Shown here piece by piece: positions 43,548 to 53,100 of a DNA stretch of 64,000 nt. Under the pieces are notes generated by a model that was not told the origin of the DNA, searched no databases, and saw only the letters and a program-made list of their open reading frames with translations. Source of the stretch: Bacteroidales bacterium UBA1680 (lineage in GTDB: Bacteria; Bacteroidota; Bacteroidia; Bacteroidales; UBA932). Made by a program: the position numbers and the translations under genes. The stretch's first letter is position 1. Each line of letters opens with the position of its first letter. The stretch is taken from assembly GCA_002320605.1 (NCBI GenBank), contig DCKG01000022.1:124001-188000 (forward strand), in the 5' to 3' direction.

Positions 43548-45290
43548 ATGAATATGAAAAAGCATAAAATATATTTAATGGCAATTGCCGCAATGGCTCT
43601 CGCAGGCTGTGACAATCTCCTCGACCAGAGTCCGAAGGATCAATTCTCGAATGACAATTTCTGGACGAGCGAGGACAATGTGGAAATATTTGCCAATTCA
43701 TTCTACGATGAGTTTACCGGGTATGGCAGCAGCGGCTCAGGGGTCTTCTATTTCCCGACCTTGAACGACAACCAGGCTAGCAATGGCTTCACGGAATGGA
43801 CATACAAGACCATCCCTTCGAGCATTAGCCTGTGGAGCGACAGCTATAAATATTTGCGCAGGGCAAATCTCATGATTGAAAAAATTCCTGGCATCTCCGG
43901 CATGAGCGAGGCTGCCAAGAACAACTGGCTTGGATTCGCAAGGCTGTTCAGGGCATGCGAACATTATCAGCTGGTGCGCGCTTTCGGCGACATCGTCTAT
44001 GTGGATAAAGTCTTGGATGTGAGTGCATCGGATAAAGATTTGTATCTCTACGGGGAGAGGAAAGACCGCGACGAGGTCATGGATAAGGTCCTGGAAGACC
44101 TTAACTTCGCAGTCACAAACATAACCGGGAACTCATCCTCTAGGGTGTTGGTTAACGCCGCGGTGGCTCAGGCCATAAAGGCGGAGATCTGCCTCTATGA
44201 GGGCACGTTCTGCAAATATCGCTCTTCATCGGATGGCCAAAAAGCTCCAGATTCGTCTCGCGCAGAAAAATATCTGAACGAGGCAAAAACCGCCTGCCTG
44301 GCGATAATGGGCAATTCGATGTATTCCTTGAATTCATCCTACATCGCCAACTACAATTCCCTTGACTTGGCAGGCAACAAGGAGATGATCCTTTATAAGA
44401 AATATGTCTACGGGGTCATGGCGCATTCGACGATTGATTACACCTGCTCTTCGACCATGCAAAGCGGAATGACCAAGGCTGCATTCGATTCCTTCCTGTT
44501 TCTGGACGGCAAGCCGCTTGCCTCGACTTCATACGATAAGTCGGATCATCCGGTGAAAGACGCCGATGGGCAGTGGAGCATCGCCGCCATGCTAGAGGTT
44601 AGGGATCCTCGCCTGTCGGCGTGCGTCGATCCTGTGTTGATGTACAAAGGTCACGGATACGTTCGTTTCGGCATGGGCAGCATGGAGACTACGTCCTCGA
44701 CTGGTTACGGCGTGCTGAAGTTCGATAATTCCACCCTCGAATTGTCCCACAGAAACAACACTGGGTCTAACGAGACGGACGGCCCTATTTTCTGGCTGGC
44801 AGAGATTTACCTTGATTACGCAGAGGCTTGCGCCGAGCTGGGGTCCATATCTCAGTCCGACCTGGATAATTCGGTAAATAAGCTTCGCACCAGAGCCGGA
44901 ATGCCTTCCATGATGATAAATCCAGATTCTGACCCTGAAAACAACATGGGCGTCAGCAACATTATCTGGGAAATCCGGCGTGAACGCAGGGTAGAGCTGA
45001 TGTACGACAACAATGACCGTTATTGGAGCCTTATCCGCTGGCACCAGCTCGATAAGCTGGATGTAAACAAATATCCTGAGCAGATGAGAGGAGCGTATGT
45101 AAAAGACGATGCCGTAGCGGGAACGGCTCAAGGCCCTGCGATTGACTCGGATGGCTACATAAATGCTCGCCCGACGGGAAAGGAAAGGTCTTACGATGCG
45201 AAATATTATCTATATCCTATCCCTTCAGGCCAAATTGACCTTTACGAGGCGGAAGGAAAGACTCTGAGCCAGAACTACGGCTGGAAATAA
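43548..45290 (+). CDS. SusD/RagB-family nutrient-binding lipoprotein
   Basis: 580 aa. Lipoprotein signal with Cys in MALAGCDNLLDQSPKDQ. TPR-like helices: LMIEKIPGISGMSEAAKN and LGFARLFRACEHYQLVRAFGDIVYVDK, the latter a typical SusD block. Near the C-terminus are LRTRAGMPSMM and IRRERRVELMYDNNDRYWSLIRW, both diagnostic for the RagB/SusD family. It forms the lid on the SusC transporter at the cell surface. It starts in the ATGAATATGAAA context. A strong terminator follows. Confidence 0.93.
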   Translation: MNMKKHKIYLMAIAAMALAGCDNLLDQSPKDQFSNDNFWTSEDNVEIFANSFYDEFTGYGSSGSGVFYFPTLNDNQASNGFTEWTYKTIPSSISLWSDSYKYLRRANLMIEKIPGISGMSEAAKNNWLGFARLFRACEHYQLVRAFGDIVYVDKVLDVSASDKDLYLYGERKDRDEVMDKVLEDLNFAVTNITGNSSSRVLVNAAVAQAIKAEICLYEGTFCKYRSSSDGQKAPDSSRAEKYLNEAKTACLAIMGNSMYSLNSSYIANYNSLDLAGNKEMILYKKYVYGVMAHSTIDYTCSSTMQSGMTKAAFDSFLFLDGKPLASTSYDKSDHPVKDADGQWSIAAMLEVRDPRLSACVDPVLMYKGHGYVRFGMGSMETTSSTGYGVLKFDNSTLELSHRNNTGSNETDGPIFWLAEIYLDYAEACAELGSISQSDLDNSVNKLRTRAGMPSMMINPDSDPENNMGVSNIIWEIRRERRVELMYDNNDRYWSLIRWHQLDKLDVNKYPEQMRGAYVKDDAVAGTAQGPAIDSDGYINARPTGKERSYDAKYYLYPIPSGQIDLYEAEGKTLSQNYGWK

Positions 45291-45314
45291 TTTTCCTGCT
45301 GATGGATTATGAAT

Positions 45315-45351
45315 ATGAGGTCGGCCAAATCGCCGACCTCATGTTTTTTTA
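45315..45351 (+). terminator. Terminator after the SusD gene
   Basis: ATGAGGTCGGC (45315-45325) pairs perfectly with GCCGACCTCAT (45332-45342) and is followed by G and seven T. It lies 25 bases after the SusD stop. Confidence 0.9.
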
Positions 45352-45390
45352 GCCGGACTCTAAGGCGTGAATCAGCTGTCGTGCGCAGTG

Positions 45391-45791
45391 CTACCTCACT
45401 TGCGTGGTCTCGATGGAGGCGTTGGCCTCTCCGGCTTTCTTCATCGCATTCAGGATGCTGTCGGCTAGGGCTTTGTCGTCCAAAGGTCCTATCTTGAACA
45501 CCACCGAGCCATCCTCCACGCTCTTGATCAAGTCTGTAGGGGTCAGTGCTTTGATTTCATTGAGTAAATCGACTGGGATAGAGGAACCGTTCGCCGGGTA
45601 GACTTTCACTAAAAATACTGTCTTAACGTCTGCTTCCATCTTCCTGGCGTTAGACACGCTGATAGGCTGGCCTTCGTTGTAGGCCGTGATGATTGCCGAA
45701 CGGAAGCCTTGGCGTTTCACTTTATTCAGGTTCGAAAGCACGTCTTTGTAGGATCTGAACAAGCCTACTGAATAGACGTACCTGCTTCCGG
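45391..45791 (-). pseudogene. Truncated 3' copy of the PD40/SPOR protein gene
   Basis: This reads as the last 133 residues of the 620-aa protein encoded at 48140-50002 and has no start or signal of its own. A nominal ATG at 45798 lies just outside the duplicated segment, in unrelated sequence. Only two bases differ from the parent over 400, one changing Lys to Glu in GPLDDKALADS. It therefore arose by recent duplication and is probably not expressed as a functional protein. Confidence 0.85.
45392..45791. repeat. Direct repeat, left copy (400 bp)
   Basis: Matches 48141-48540 base for base except for two substitutions and no gaps (C/T near 45474 and A/G near 45580). The match stops abruptly on both sides. 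The copies are in the same orientation and bracket about 2.35 kb of unrelated DNA. Confidence 0.95.
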
Positions 45792-45896
45792 ACTGCACAT
45801 TCCAGCCTGGTCACATAAGTATTCTTTTTCTCCGTCTTTTTTCGCCTTTTGCGGTAAAAAAATCTAGGACGATACATATTTTATGCAAATTTTTTC

Positions 45897-45904
45897 TATT
45901 TTTG
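45897..45904 (+). promoter_or_regulatory. -7 element before the inserted lipoprotein gene
   Basis: TATTTTTG matches TAnnTTTG, 52 bases before the start at 45957. The upstream -33 position has no TTTG, so support is partial. Confidence 0.4.
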
Positions 45905-45956
45905 TTATACCCATTCTTTAATACACATATTTAATCACAACTAAAAAGTTAAAGCA

Positions 45957-46817
45957 ATGAAAAAAATCGTAAAATTCGTTATTTTAACCTTTCTGTTTTT
46001 GATTGCCTCGTGTAACAATGCAGATAGGAATGAGGTGTCGGTACCGGAAGAGATTCCTGTTGAGTACCAAGACTTATTCACGAAGCTTGGTGATTACAAC
46101 GCCTCACTTGGATTAAATCTGGCCCCTGCTTCCAGAAGTAGATTCTTAAGATTCCTTAGGAATACAGTTTGCGCCGATGTTGTCGGCTTTGGTGTAGGCT
46201 TATTCATGGGAGGTGGCGTAGGCTCAGGTTTATTTTATGGCATATTTAGTTCTGCGATAAACGCACCGGGCATAATTTTAGAAACGATTCAAGTTAACGA
46301 CAGTAGAAACCTTGTTACAAGAGCGGATATGCCTTCGGAGAAAATTCCTTTGGATAACATAGAAGATATCGGAATCATTCATAATCAGATTTTGCTTGAA
46401 ATGTACGAAGAGGACTCGTTATTTCTCTCGAATTTAAGTGATGAAGAACTTTTCGTAAATATTAAGGAGCGGCTTTTGCTGCATTATCCGGATATTCTTG
46501 ATGAATTGAACCAAGAAAGCACTTTGGGACTCTACGATGTTATAACAGGGATGGAAGGAGATGATGAAGAAGCAATGTTTAGAAAAATGATTGATTTGAT
46601 GCCAAGAAGAGCTAACGATGTAGAAGTTATTCGTTATTATATTGAAACAATTGCGAGATCTTACGACTTATCTGATGAGGAAATTTCAGAGATTACAGAT
46701 GGATTTCAAAGAATAGTAAATGAATCAGATTTGAGTCAAGATTCGAAAGACTTGATAAATTCCTCTGTTTCGGTAGCAGAAAATAGTAAAGCATTATGGG
46801 ACAGTCAGTCAGACTAA
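45957..46817 (+). CDS. Lipoprotein with glycine-zipper hydrophobic segment, unknown function
   Basis: 286 aa. A lipoprotein signal (FLFLIASCNNAD) is followed by a segment with VGFGVGLFMGGGVGSGLFYG at about residues 77-96, a Gly-rich hydrophobic stretch typical of glycine zippers that pack or oligomerise in membranes. The rest is acidic and helical (DEEMF, EEDSLF and similar), with no recognised domain. The coding sequence is markedly more AT-rich than the flanking SusD and secDF regions, consistent with transfer. It sits inside the segment bounded by the 400-bp repeats and overlaps the next gene by 22 bases. A toxin-like or envelope role is possible but not supported beyond the zipper. Confidence 0.7.
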   Translation: MKKIVKFVILTFLFLIASCNNADRNEVSVPEEIPVEYQDLFTKLGDYNASLGLNLAPASRSRFLRFLRNTVCADVVGFGVGLFMGGGVGSGLFYGIFSSAINAPGIILETIQVNDSRNLVTRADMPSEKIPLDNIEDIGIIHNQILLEMYEEDSLFLSNLSDEELFVNIKERLLLHYPDILDELNQESTLGLYDVITGMEGDDEEAMFRKMIDLMPRRANDVEVIRYYIETIARSYDLSDEEISEITDGFQRIVNESDLSQDSKDLINSSVSVAENSKALWDSQSD

Positions 46818-47347
46818 TTTTCAAGGTTTCTTTTTTGATACTTTGTTGTTTCTTCATTAATTTGCCTTGTGTCAATGCGCAGGATTCCTGGGTAAATCAT
46901 CTGTCGGGATTCGGACAGTTTTCCGGAGGGGGCAGTTCTTTTTCATCCAAGGATTCTGATTATTTAATGTCGCAATTCACGCTTAGTCCCGGATACAGGA
47001 CAAACTTTGGAATGACGTTCTATGTCCCATCGGAGCTTACCTTCTTGGGGTACAACCTTGAAACGACCAAGAATTTTGCAAGGCAGTGCAGCTTGGGTCT
47101 TGGGATTGGATATGATTTGAGTCCGAAAGACAGGAATCTGGCTTTAGAAGTCTTTGGCGGATGCACAAGCACGATCCTTAATGCTGACGTGGATTATCTT
47201 TCCCCAAGGATTGATTTCAGATTTGGCTATAAAGGGGAGCATTGCGGATACTATTCAAGCTTAGGAGTGACTTTTATCTCTCCCTATAGCGATGGGTTCA
47301 AGCGCAAGCTGCTCTTTTGCTTCTCCTTCGGTTGCTGGATATTCTAG
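46796..47347 (+). CDS. Small outer-membrane beta-barrel protein in the inserted segment
   Basis: 183 aa. Signal peptide ending CVNAQ, then alternating strands (FTLSPGYRTNFGMTFYV, CSLGLGIGYDLSPKD, DFRFGYKGEHCGYYSSLGVTF) and a terminal aromatic residue (CWIF). This fits a small outer-membrane barrel; the family is not recognised. It overlaps the end of the lipoprotein gene by 22 bases, so the two are probably co-translated and may act together. Four or more cysteines are unusual for such a barrel. Confidence 0.65.
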   Translation: MGQSVRLIFKVSFLILCCFFINLPCVNAQDSWVNHLSGFGQFSGGGSSFSSKDSDYLMSQFTLSPGYRTNFGMTFYVPSELTFLGYNLETTKNFARQCSLGLGIGYDLSPKDRNLALEVFGGCTSTILNADVDYLSPRIDFRFGYKGEHCGYYSSLGVTFISPYSDGFKRKLLFCFSFGCWIF

Positions 47348-47369
47348 GCTCATGGGGAAAAGTATGTTT

Positions 47370-47742
47370 TTAGGCATAGATGTTCTGAAGCCTGAAGAGG
47401 AGCAGTTTATATCTGCCACTCCTCTGAATTGAGACCTGAAGGCCTTATCTCGCAATTGAGGGGCTCGGCAAAAGCATCGTTGGCTCGGTCGTCAAAGAGG
47501 CTGATGATTTCCGTTTCCCCACGCACCTCGTCAAGGCAAGCCCCATCCCGGCTCTCCGCCACAGCCCATCCCCTTCGACTAAATCCCCGTCCATCACATG
47601 TTCCGAGACCCGGCTTCATTCCTACTTTAAACCATAGTTCAGCCATGCCGTGCAACTCGGCGCCTCTCCGCATGTCGTTGTTCAGACTGTGATGCCTGCC
47701 GTGGTTTGTCGCGATGATTGGACATTTCGGAATGCCACACAA
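47370..47742 (-). pseudogene. Decayed DDE transposase remnant (ISAon1-like)
   Basis: On the minus strand the end of a Bacteroidota-type transposase can be read in pieces: FDDRANDAFAEPLNCEI (about 47507-47440), then after a one-base shift AFRSQFRGVADIN, and after a second shift LFRLQNIYA with a stop at 47370-47372. Intact relatives read like FDNRSTNASAESFNAKIKAFR...RGV...FFLFRL; the Glu in NAFAE would be the last catalytic residue. The region upstream to 47742 has weaker resemblance (MAELWFKV) and more shifts. The 5' part of the gene is missing. It explains most of the apparently empty stretch 47348-48139. Confidence 0.62.
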
Positions 47743-47816
47743 GACTGGCCCGACAGATGGGGTAGGTATGATGGGTTTGTATGTGCTTAATAATCAATGC
47801 TTCCGTTGTGCCAATT

Positions 47817-47906
47817 GCTCACCCTGCCTGATTTTTATATGGGTGAGCGACGCTCTCTCCTAACCCCATTGATATTCAGCCATTTATGAAGGGGTTTTGC
47901 TCACCC
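47817..47906. repeat. Three-arm inverted-repeat structure (GCTCACCC)
   Basis: GCTCACCC at 47817-47824, its reverse complement GGGTGAGC at 47841-47848, and a second GCTCACCC at 47899-47906. A further pair AACCCC (47862-47867) / GGGGTT (47891-47896) nests between the second and third arms. The middle arm can pair with only one outer arm at a time. A similar GCTCAC arrangement precedes the island operon at 55808-55904. The rest of 47743-48139 shows no gene I can support. Confidence 0.55.
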
Positions 47907-48139
47907 TCTAGTGACTGACTGCCCGGAGTGTATGAGCCTGCGGATATCTCTTCTCGCCCTTGTGAGGTTGAAAGTCAATTTCCCAATTATCATCTCGGTC
48001 AAGATCTGAACATGCTGCGGTGCGGCTTCGCCTTGCTTGACTTCAGTAATTTTTGTGGTTTCTCGGTAATCTGGACATGTGACAACATTAACGGATTGCC
48101 TTTTAACACAGGATTTTGGACTTGATCCATATTCTAGCC

Positions 48140-50002
48140 TTACCTCACTTGCGTGGTCTCGATGGAGGCGTTGGCCTCTCCGGCTTTCTTCATCGCATTC
48201 AGGATGCTGTCGGCTAGGGCTTCGTCGTCCAAAGGTCCTATCTTGAACACCACCGAGCCATCCTCCACGCTCTTGATCAAGTCTGTAGGGGTCAGTGCTT
48301 TGATTTCATTGAGTAAATCGACTGGGATGGAGGAACCGTTCGCCGGGTAGACTTTCACTAAAAATACTGTCTTAACGTCTGCTTCCATCTTCCTGGCGTT
48401 AGACACGCTGATAGGCTGGCCTTCGTTGTAGGCCGTGATGATTGCCGAACGGAAGCCTTGGCGTTTCACTTTATTCAGGTTCGAAAGCACGTCTTTGTAG
48501 GATCTGAACAAGCCTACTGAATAGACGTACCTGCTTCCGGCTTGGCGCTCGAAAACAGGACTGAGCCCTTTGATGTCGGCGATGGTTGCTTTCCTCGACT
48601 GGGCGAAAATCTGAATCTGGTACACAAGCCCTTCAGGCAGAGAGTTATTCTCAGCGAATTTTCCTTCCGGAAGAATCTTGAATGAATAGTCGAACGATGG
48701 TTTTGGCTTAAGAATATTCAGATGCGGGGCAGGCCCATAGCTGTTTTTTGAGAATGTGTATGCGGAAGAAGAACCCACGATTTCCCTATCTGCGGCAGCT
48801 TGGAGCTTATTCGCATCTAACACTATTCCCCTTGACAAAAAATCCATCTCGACTTCCTGAAGAGCCTTGGATGCCTTTGTGAGAGAGTCGTTGAGGGCAG
48901 GCAGCTGTGCTTCGCTTTCGGAAATAGTCTCCGTCAGCTTCGCCTTTTCATCTCCTGTCGCCGTAGACAGCTTGGAACGCATCTCGTCGAGATTTTTATT
49001 GAATGCAGCAATTGAATCCCGGATTGCACGCACAGCCCTGACTCTGGCGACATATTCCTTGGTCTCAGTATTGTCTGTGCCTGCGTCCATCACTGCAGAC
49101 CTATTGTCGAACTTCGATTTATCATCGGCAGGCGTCAGGCTGCAAAGCTTGCGCAGCTCGCCTAGGTCTGCGATTGACTTGCGGACAGGCATCCCGTCAT
49201 ATTCCAAGACATAGATGCAAACGCTGTCTTTAGAGCACTCTCTGTTAGAAGCGAATATGGAATATTCACCATCCTCTGTGTTTATGAATAGGAAGTCGTC
49301 GTAAGGAGAGGAATATGGAAAACCCATATTCACAGGCACGTCCCAATCGCCATTTTCCTCGTTCCATCTGGAGACATAAAGGTCGTAGCCTCCCATGCCA
49401 TAAAGGCCCTTCGAAGCAAAGAAAATTGATTTGCCGTCAGGAGAGAGCATCGGGAATATTTCATCAGAAGAACTGGTGAGCTGTTCATTGATAAGGGCTG
49501 GCACAGACCATGCGGTGTCCTTGAAATTCGTTATATAGATATTCCGTATCCCATCCTCGTCGGTTGATGAATATAGCAGAGTCTGCGCCCCATCTGGTAT
49601 GTACGTCGCAGTCTCGATGTCTTTCGTCGGGATTGAGTCGAGCTGATTGGGCACCTTCCTCCAGCTATGGTCTTGAAGCGGATAGAACAGGAAAAAGTCT
49701 TTCAGCGAGAACACCTGTTTTGCGACGATTTTCGGCGTGCTGCAGAAATTCATCATGCTGAGCCCGTTCTGGGCAAGAATCAGATGCTCCGTAGCCTCTG
49801 TGCGAGAGCTGGAGTCCAGCGCTGCTATCACCCTCTGGCATATTTCTTCGGCCTTTGGAAAGTCGTAAGCAAGCCTGGCGGAATCGGCTTCTTCCAGCAT
49901 CTGCTTTGTCATATCCTGTGCGTAAGCAGGCCGAAAAGCTAGGCAGAGGATAGGAATTATGAATATATCGGCGAATATTGAGTTCCTCATCTTCCTAATC
50001 AT
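48140..50002 (-). CDS. PD40 beta-propeller protein with SPOR-like C-terminal domain
   Basis: 620 aa with a signal peptide (PAYAQ). A short TPR-like N-terminal part (about 35-75) is followed by PD40/WD40-like propeller repeats: TLLYSSTDEDGIRNIYIT, EIFPMLSPDGKSIFFASKG and YGMGGYDLYVSRW, the last two typical of TolB/OmpA-associated PD40 blades. A coiled-coil region lies at about 310-375. The C-terminal 160 residues resemble SPOR domains (LVYQIQIFAQSRK; SRYVYSVGLFRSYKDV), which bind denuded peptidoglycan. The layout suggests an envelope protein of the PorE/gliding or cell-wall type. The last 133 codons are duplicated at 45391-45791. It is transcribed away from secDF. Confidence 0.8.
   Translation of the reverse strand: MIRKMRNSIFADIFIIPILCLAFRPAYAQDMTKQMLEEADSARLAYDFPKAEEICQRVIAALDSSSRTEATEHLILAQNGLSMMNFCSTPKIVAKQVFSLKDFFLFYPLQDHSWRKVPNQLDSIPTKDIETATYIPDGAQTLLYSSTDEDGIRNIYITNFKDTAWSVPALINEQLTSSSDEIFPMLSPDGKSIFFASKGLYGMGGYDLYVSRWNEENGDWDVPVNMGFPYSSPYDDFLFINTEDGEYSIFASNRECSKDSVCIYVLEYDGMPVRKSIADLGELRKLCSLTPADDKSKFDNRSAVMDAGTDNTETKEYVARVRAVRAIRDSIAAFNKNLDEMRSKLSTATGDEKAKLTETISESEAQLPALNDSLTKASKALQEVEMDFLSRGIVLDANKLQAAADREIVGSSSAYTFSKNSYGPAPHLNILKPKPSFDYSFKILPEGKFAENNSLPEGLVYQIQIFAQSRKATIADIKGLSPVFERQAGSRYVYSVGLFRSYKDVLSNLNKVKRQGFRSAIITAYNEGQPISVSNARKMEADVKTVFLVKVYPANGSSIPVDLLNEIKALTPTDLIKSVEDGSVVFKIGPLDDEALADSILNAMKKAGEANASIETTQVR
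48141..48540. repeat. Direct repeat, right copy (400 bp)
   Basis: This is the 3' end of the intact PD40/SPOR gene and is 398/400 identical to 45392-45791 in the same orientation. The repeat edge falls inside the stop codon, so both copies keep a stop (TAA here, TAG in the left copy). Confidence 0.95.
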
Positions 50003-50061
50003 AAGATGAGTACAAAAATAAGAAATACTTGGCAGATAATTTATTTCTCCGAAAAAAATGC

Positions 50062-50069
50062 TAAATTTG
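50062..50069 (+). promoter_or_regulatory. -7 element for secDF
   Basis: TAAATTTG, a perfect -7 box, 52 bases before secDF. The -33 position reads TTTA. Confidence 0.5.
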
Positions 50070-50121
50070 TACCCCTATTTTTATGCACTTTTGAATATTT
50101 AATATTTAAAAATAGTTAGTT

Positions 50122-53100
50122 ATGCAAAGTAAAGGTTGGATCAGGTTCGTCGCTATCCTGCTCGCTCTGGCTTCCATTTGGCAGCTATCGTTCACGGCAG
50201 TGACTTCCATCCAGGAGAGGAAGGCAGTGAAATTCGCTGAGCAGCAGGCAGTAGTCATCCAAAGCACGCCTGAATTCGCTGCTATCCCTGAAGTAGATCG
50301 GGCATATTACCTCGACTCCATCAGGAAAGTTCAGAACAGTGTTTACATTGATTCTGTCACCAACAAGAAAGTCTATCTTTGGAATACCTACAAGGATTGC
50401 AAGGAGAAGGAAATCAACCTCGGACTTGACTTGAAAGGCGGCATGAACGTCATGCTGCAGGTGCAGCTTGAAGACCTAGTAGAGGCTCTCGCAGGCAATA
50501 ATGCCGCTCCTGAGTTCCAGCAGGCCATCAATCTGGCAAAGCAGCGCAGCGTGAATTCACGTGACGATTTCATTACCCTTTTCGCAGACGCATGGAAAGA
50601 GGTTGGCAAAGGCCAGAGGCTTGCTCAGGTTTTCGGAACCTACGAGATGAAGGATAAAATCAAGCCAGAATCCACTGATGCAGAGGTGATAGGCATCATC
50701 CGTGGCGAGGCAGAAAGCGCCATAGGTAACTCCTTCAACGTGTTGAGGAACCGTATCGATCGCTTCGGAGTCACTCAGCCTTCAATCCAGAAGCTTGGAA
50801 ACAGTGGCCGTATCTTGGTTGAGCTGCCAGGCGTGAAAGAGCCTGAGCGCGTGAGGAAACTGCTCCAGGGTACAGCTTCTCTTGAGTTCTGGGAGACATT
50901 TACTTACGACGAGATTGCTCCTTTCCTTCAGGAGGCCAACCAGAAGCTTTCAGAGATTCTTTCCAGCACTCCTGATTCCGTTCTTGCCGCAGAAGGCGTC
51001 GCTCCAGTGGACACTGCTACATCTGCGCCTGCTTCGGCCGCAGATTCTCTGATCAATCAAGAGCTTGCTCAAAATAAAGATCAGTCTGCTGAGATTGAGG
51101 CTTACAAGAAGCAGAACCCTCTGTTTGCCGTGCTTTCTCCTTCGAATTTCAAAGGAAATGCCTGCATCGGTTTTGCTAGCGCTGTTGATACTGCTCTTGT
51201 GAACAAGTATCTCGCAATGCCTCAGATTGCCTCGATTTTCCCTGCGGAATTCAAGCCGATGTGGTCTGTCCATCCATCTGAATATGTTCAAGGCAATAAT
51301 ATTTACGAACTGGTAGCCATCAAGTCTACTTCGCGTGACGGTAAGGCTAAACTTGATGGTGGTTCCATTACGGATGCTCGCGTCGTTTACGAGAGCGGGT
51401 CAAACGGCGAGCCTTCAGTTTCCATGAGCATGAATGCTGAGGGTGCCAACATTTGGGCCAGGATGACTGGCGATAACGTAGGCAAGCAGATAGCTATCGT
51501 TCTCGATGGCATGGTATATTCCTATCCTAACGTGCAGAACGCCATCACTGGTGGTAATTCTTCTATCACTGGCCACTTCTCTCAGGAGGAAGCTACCGAC
51601 CTTGTGAACGTGCTGAAATCCGGTAAGCTTCCTGCGCCTGCGAAGATTATTCAGGAGCAGGTCGTCGGACCTTCTCTTGGTGCTAAGTCCATCAACGCAG
51701 GCATGATTTCGTTCATCATAGCATTCCTGCTGGTGCTAGTGTACATGGTATTCTTCTATCAGGGCGCTGGTTTAGCGGCTGATGTTGCGCTCCTGTGCAA
51801 CGTGCTGCTGCTGTTCGGTGTTCTGGTATCGTTCGGTGCCGTCCTGACATTGCCTGGCATCGCAGGTTTGGTGCTGACTCTGGGTATGGCCGTGGATGCC
51901 AACGTGATCATCTACGAGCGCATCAAGGAGGAGCTTGCCGCTGGCAAGGGCTTGGGCAAGGCTGTCGCCGATGGTTACAAGAACGCATATTCAGCCATCA
52001 TCGATGGTCAGGTGACCACTCTTCTGACTGGTATCGTGCTGTTCATATTCGGTTCTGGTCCTGTGCAGGGCTTTGCTACTACTCTAATCATCGGTATCAT
52101 CACCTCAGTGCTGACATCAATCTTCATCACGAGGCTCATCTTCGATGACCGCATCCAGAGGGGTAAGAATATCTCATTCGATAACAAACTCACGAGGAAC
52201 TTCCTTAAGAATACTCACGTAGACTTCATTAGGGCTCGTAAATATTCTTACACGATTTCCGGAATCCTCATCTTGATCGCTATCCTGTCGATTTGCATCA
52301 AGGGCTTCACCTATGGCGTTGATTTCACAGGCGGTCGTACTTACGTCGTTCGTTTCGACCAGGCTGTCACTGCAGAACAGATTCGTGAGGCAGTGACTGC
52401 GGAGTTCGATGGTGCCGTTGAGGTTAAGCAGTTCGGTGGCGGCAGCCAGATGAAGATCACTACCCAGTACAAGAATGACCAGGAATCTACTGAAGTTGAC
52501 GCAGAGGTTGAGAAGATGCTCTACGATGCAGTGAAGCCGTTCTTCGCAGATCAGTCTATGACTCTTGACGAATTTACCTCGACTCTCGAGAATCCTAACG
52601 GTATCATATCATCAGATAAGGTTGGTCCTACCATTGCTAATGACATCAAGAGAGATGCTGTGATAGCCGTCATACTTGCGTTGTTCGTAATCTTCGCTTA
52701 CATCGCATTCAGGTTCAGAGGCTGGACTTGGGGTCTGGGCGGCGTTGTTTCGCTGGCGCATACGGCAATCATCGTCATCGGCTTCTTCTCTCTGTTCTCA
52801 GGAATCTTGCCGTTCAATCTGGACGTTGACCAGACGTTCATCGCAGCCATCCTGACCATCATCGGATACGCTATCAACGATAACGTAGTTATCTTCGACC
52901 GTATTCGTGAATACAAGTCACTGCATCCTAACGTGGATTTGAAGACTAACACGAATCTGGCGTTGAATGCGACCCTCACTCGTACGGTCAACACCTCGGT
53001 TTCAACCCTCGTCACCATGATTGCTATCGCAATCTGGGGCGGTGAGTCAATCAGGGGTCTTGCTGTCGCGCTCATCCTTGGTATCTGCATCGGAACCTAC

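Noticed and set aside
45309..45497. Small plus-strand reading frame after the SusD gene
   Set aside because: It overlaps a perfect terminator hairpin and the antisense of the truncated repeat copy.
47429..47692. Plus-strand reading frame in the insertion
   Set aside because: It is antisense to the transposase remnant, with Arg/Ser-rich composition typical of a shadow frame.
47928..48125. Plus-strand reading frame of 65 codons between the hairpin set and the right repeat
   Set aside because: No signal, no recognised family and no promoter; not supported as a gene.
48867..49214. Reading frame opposite the PD40/SPOR gene
   Set aside because: Antisense shadow of a well-supported gene.
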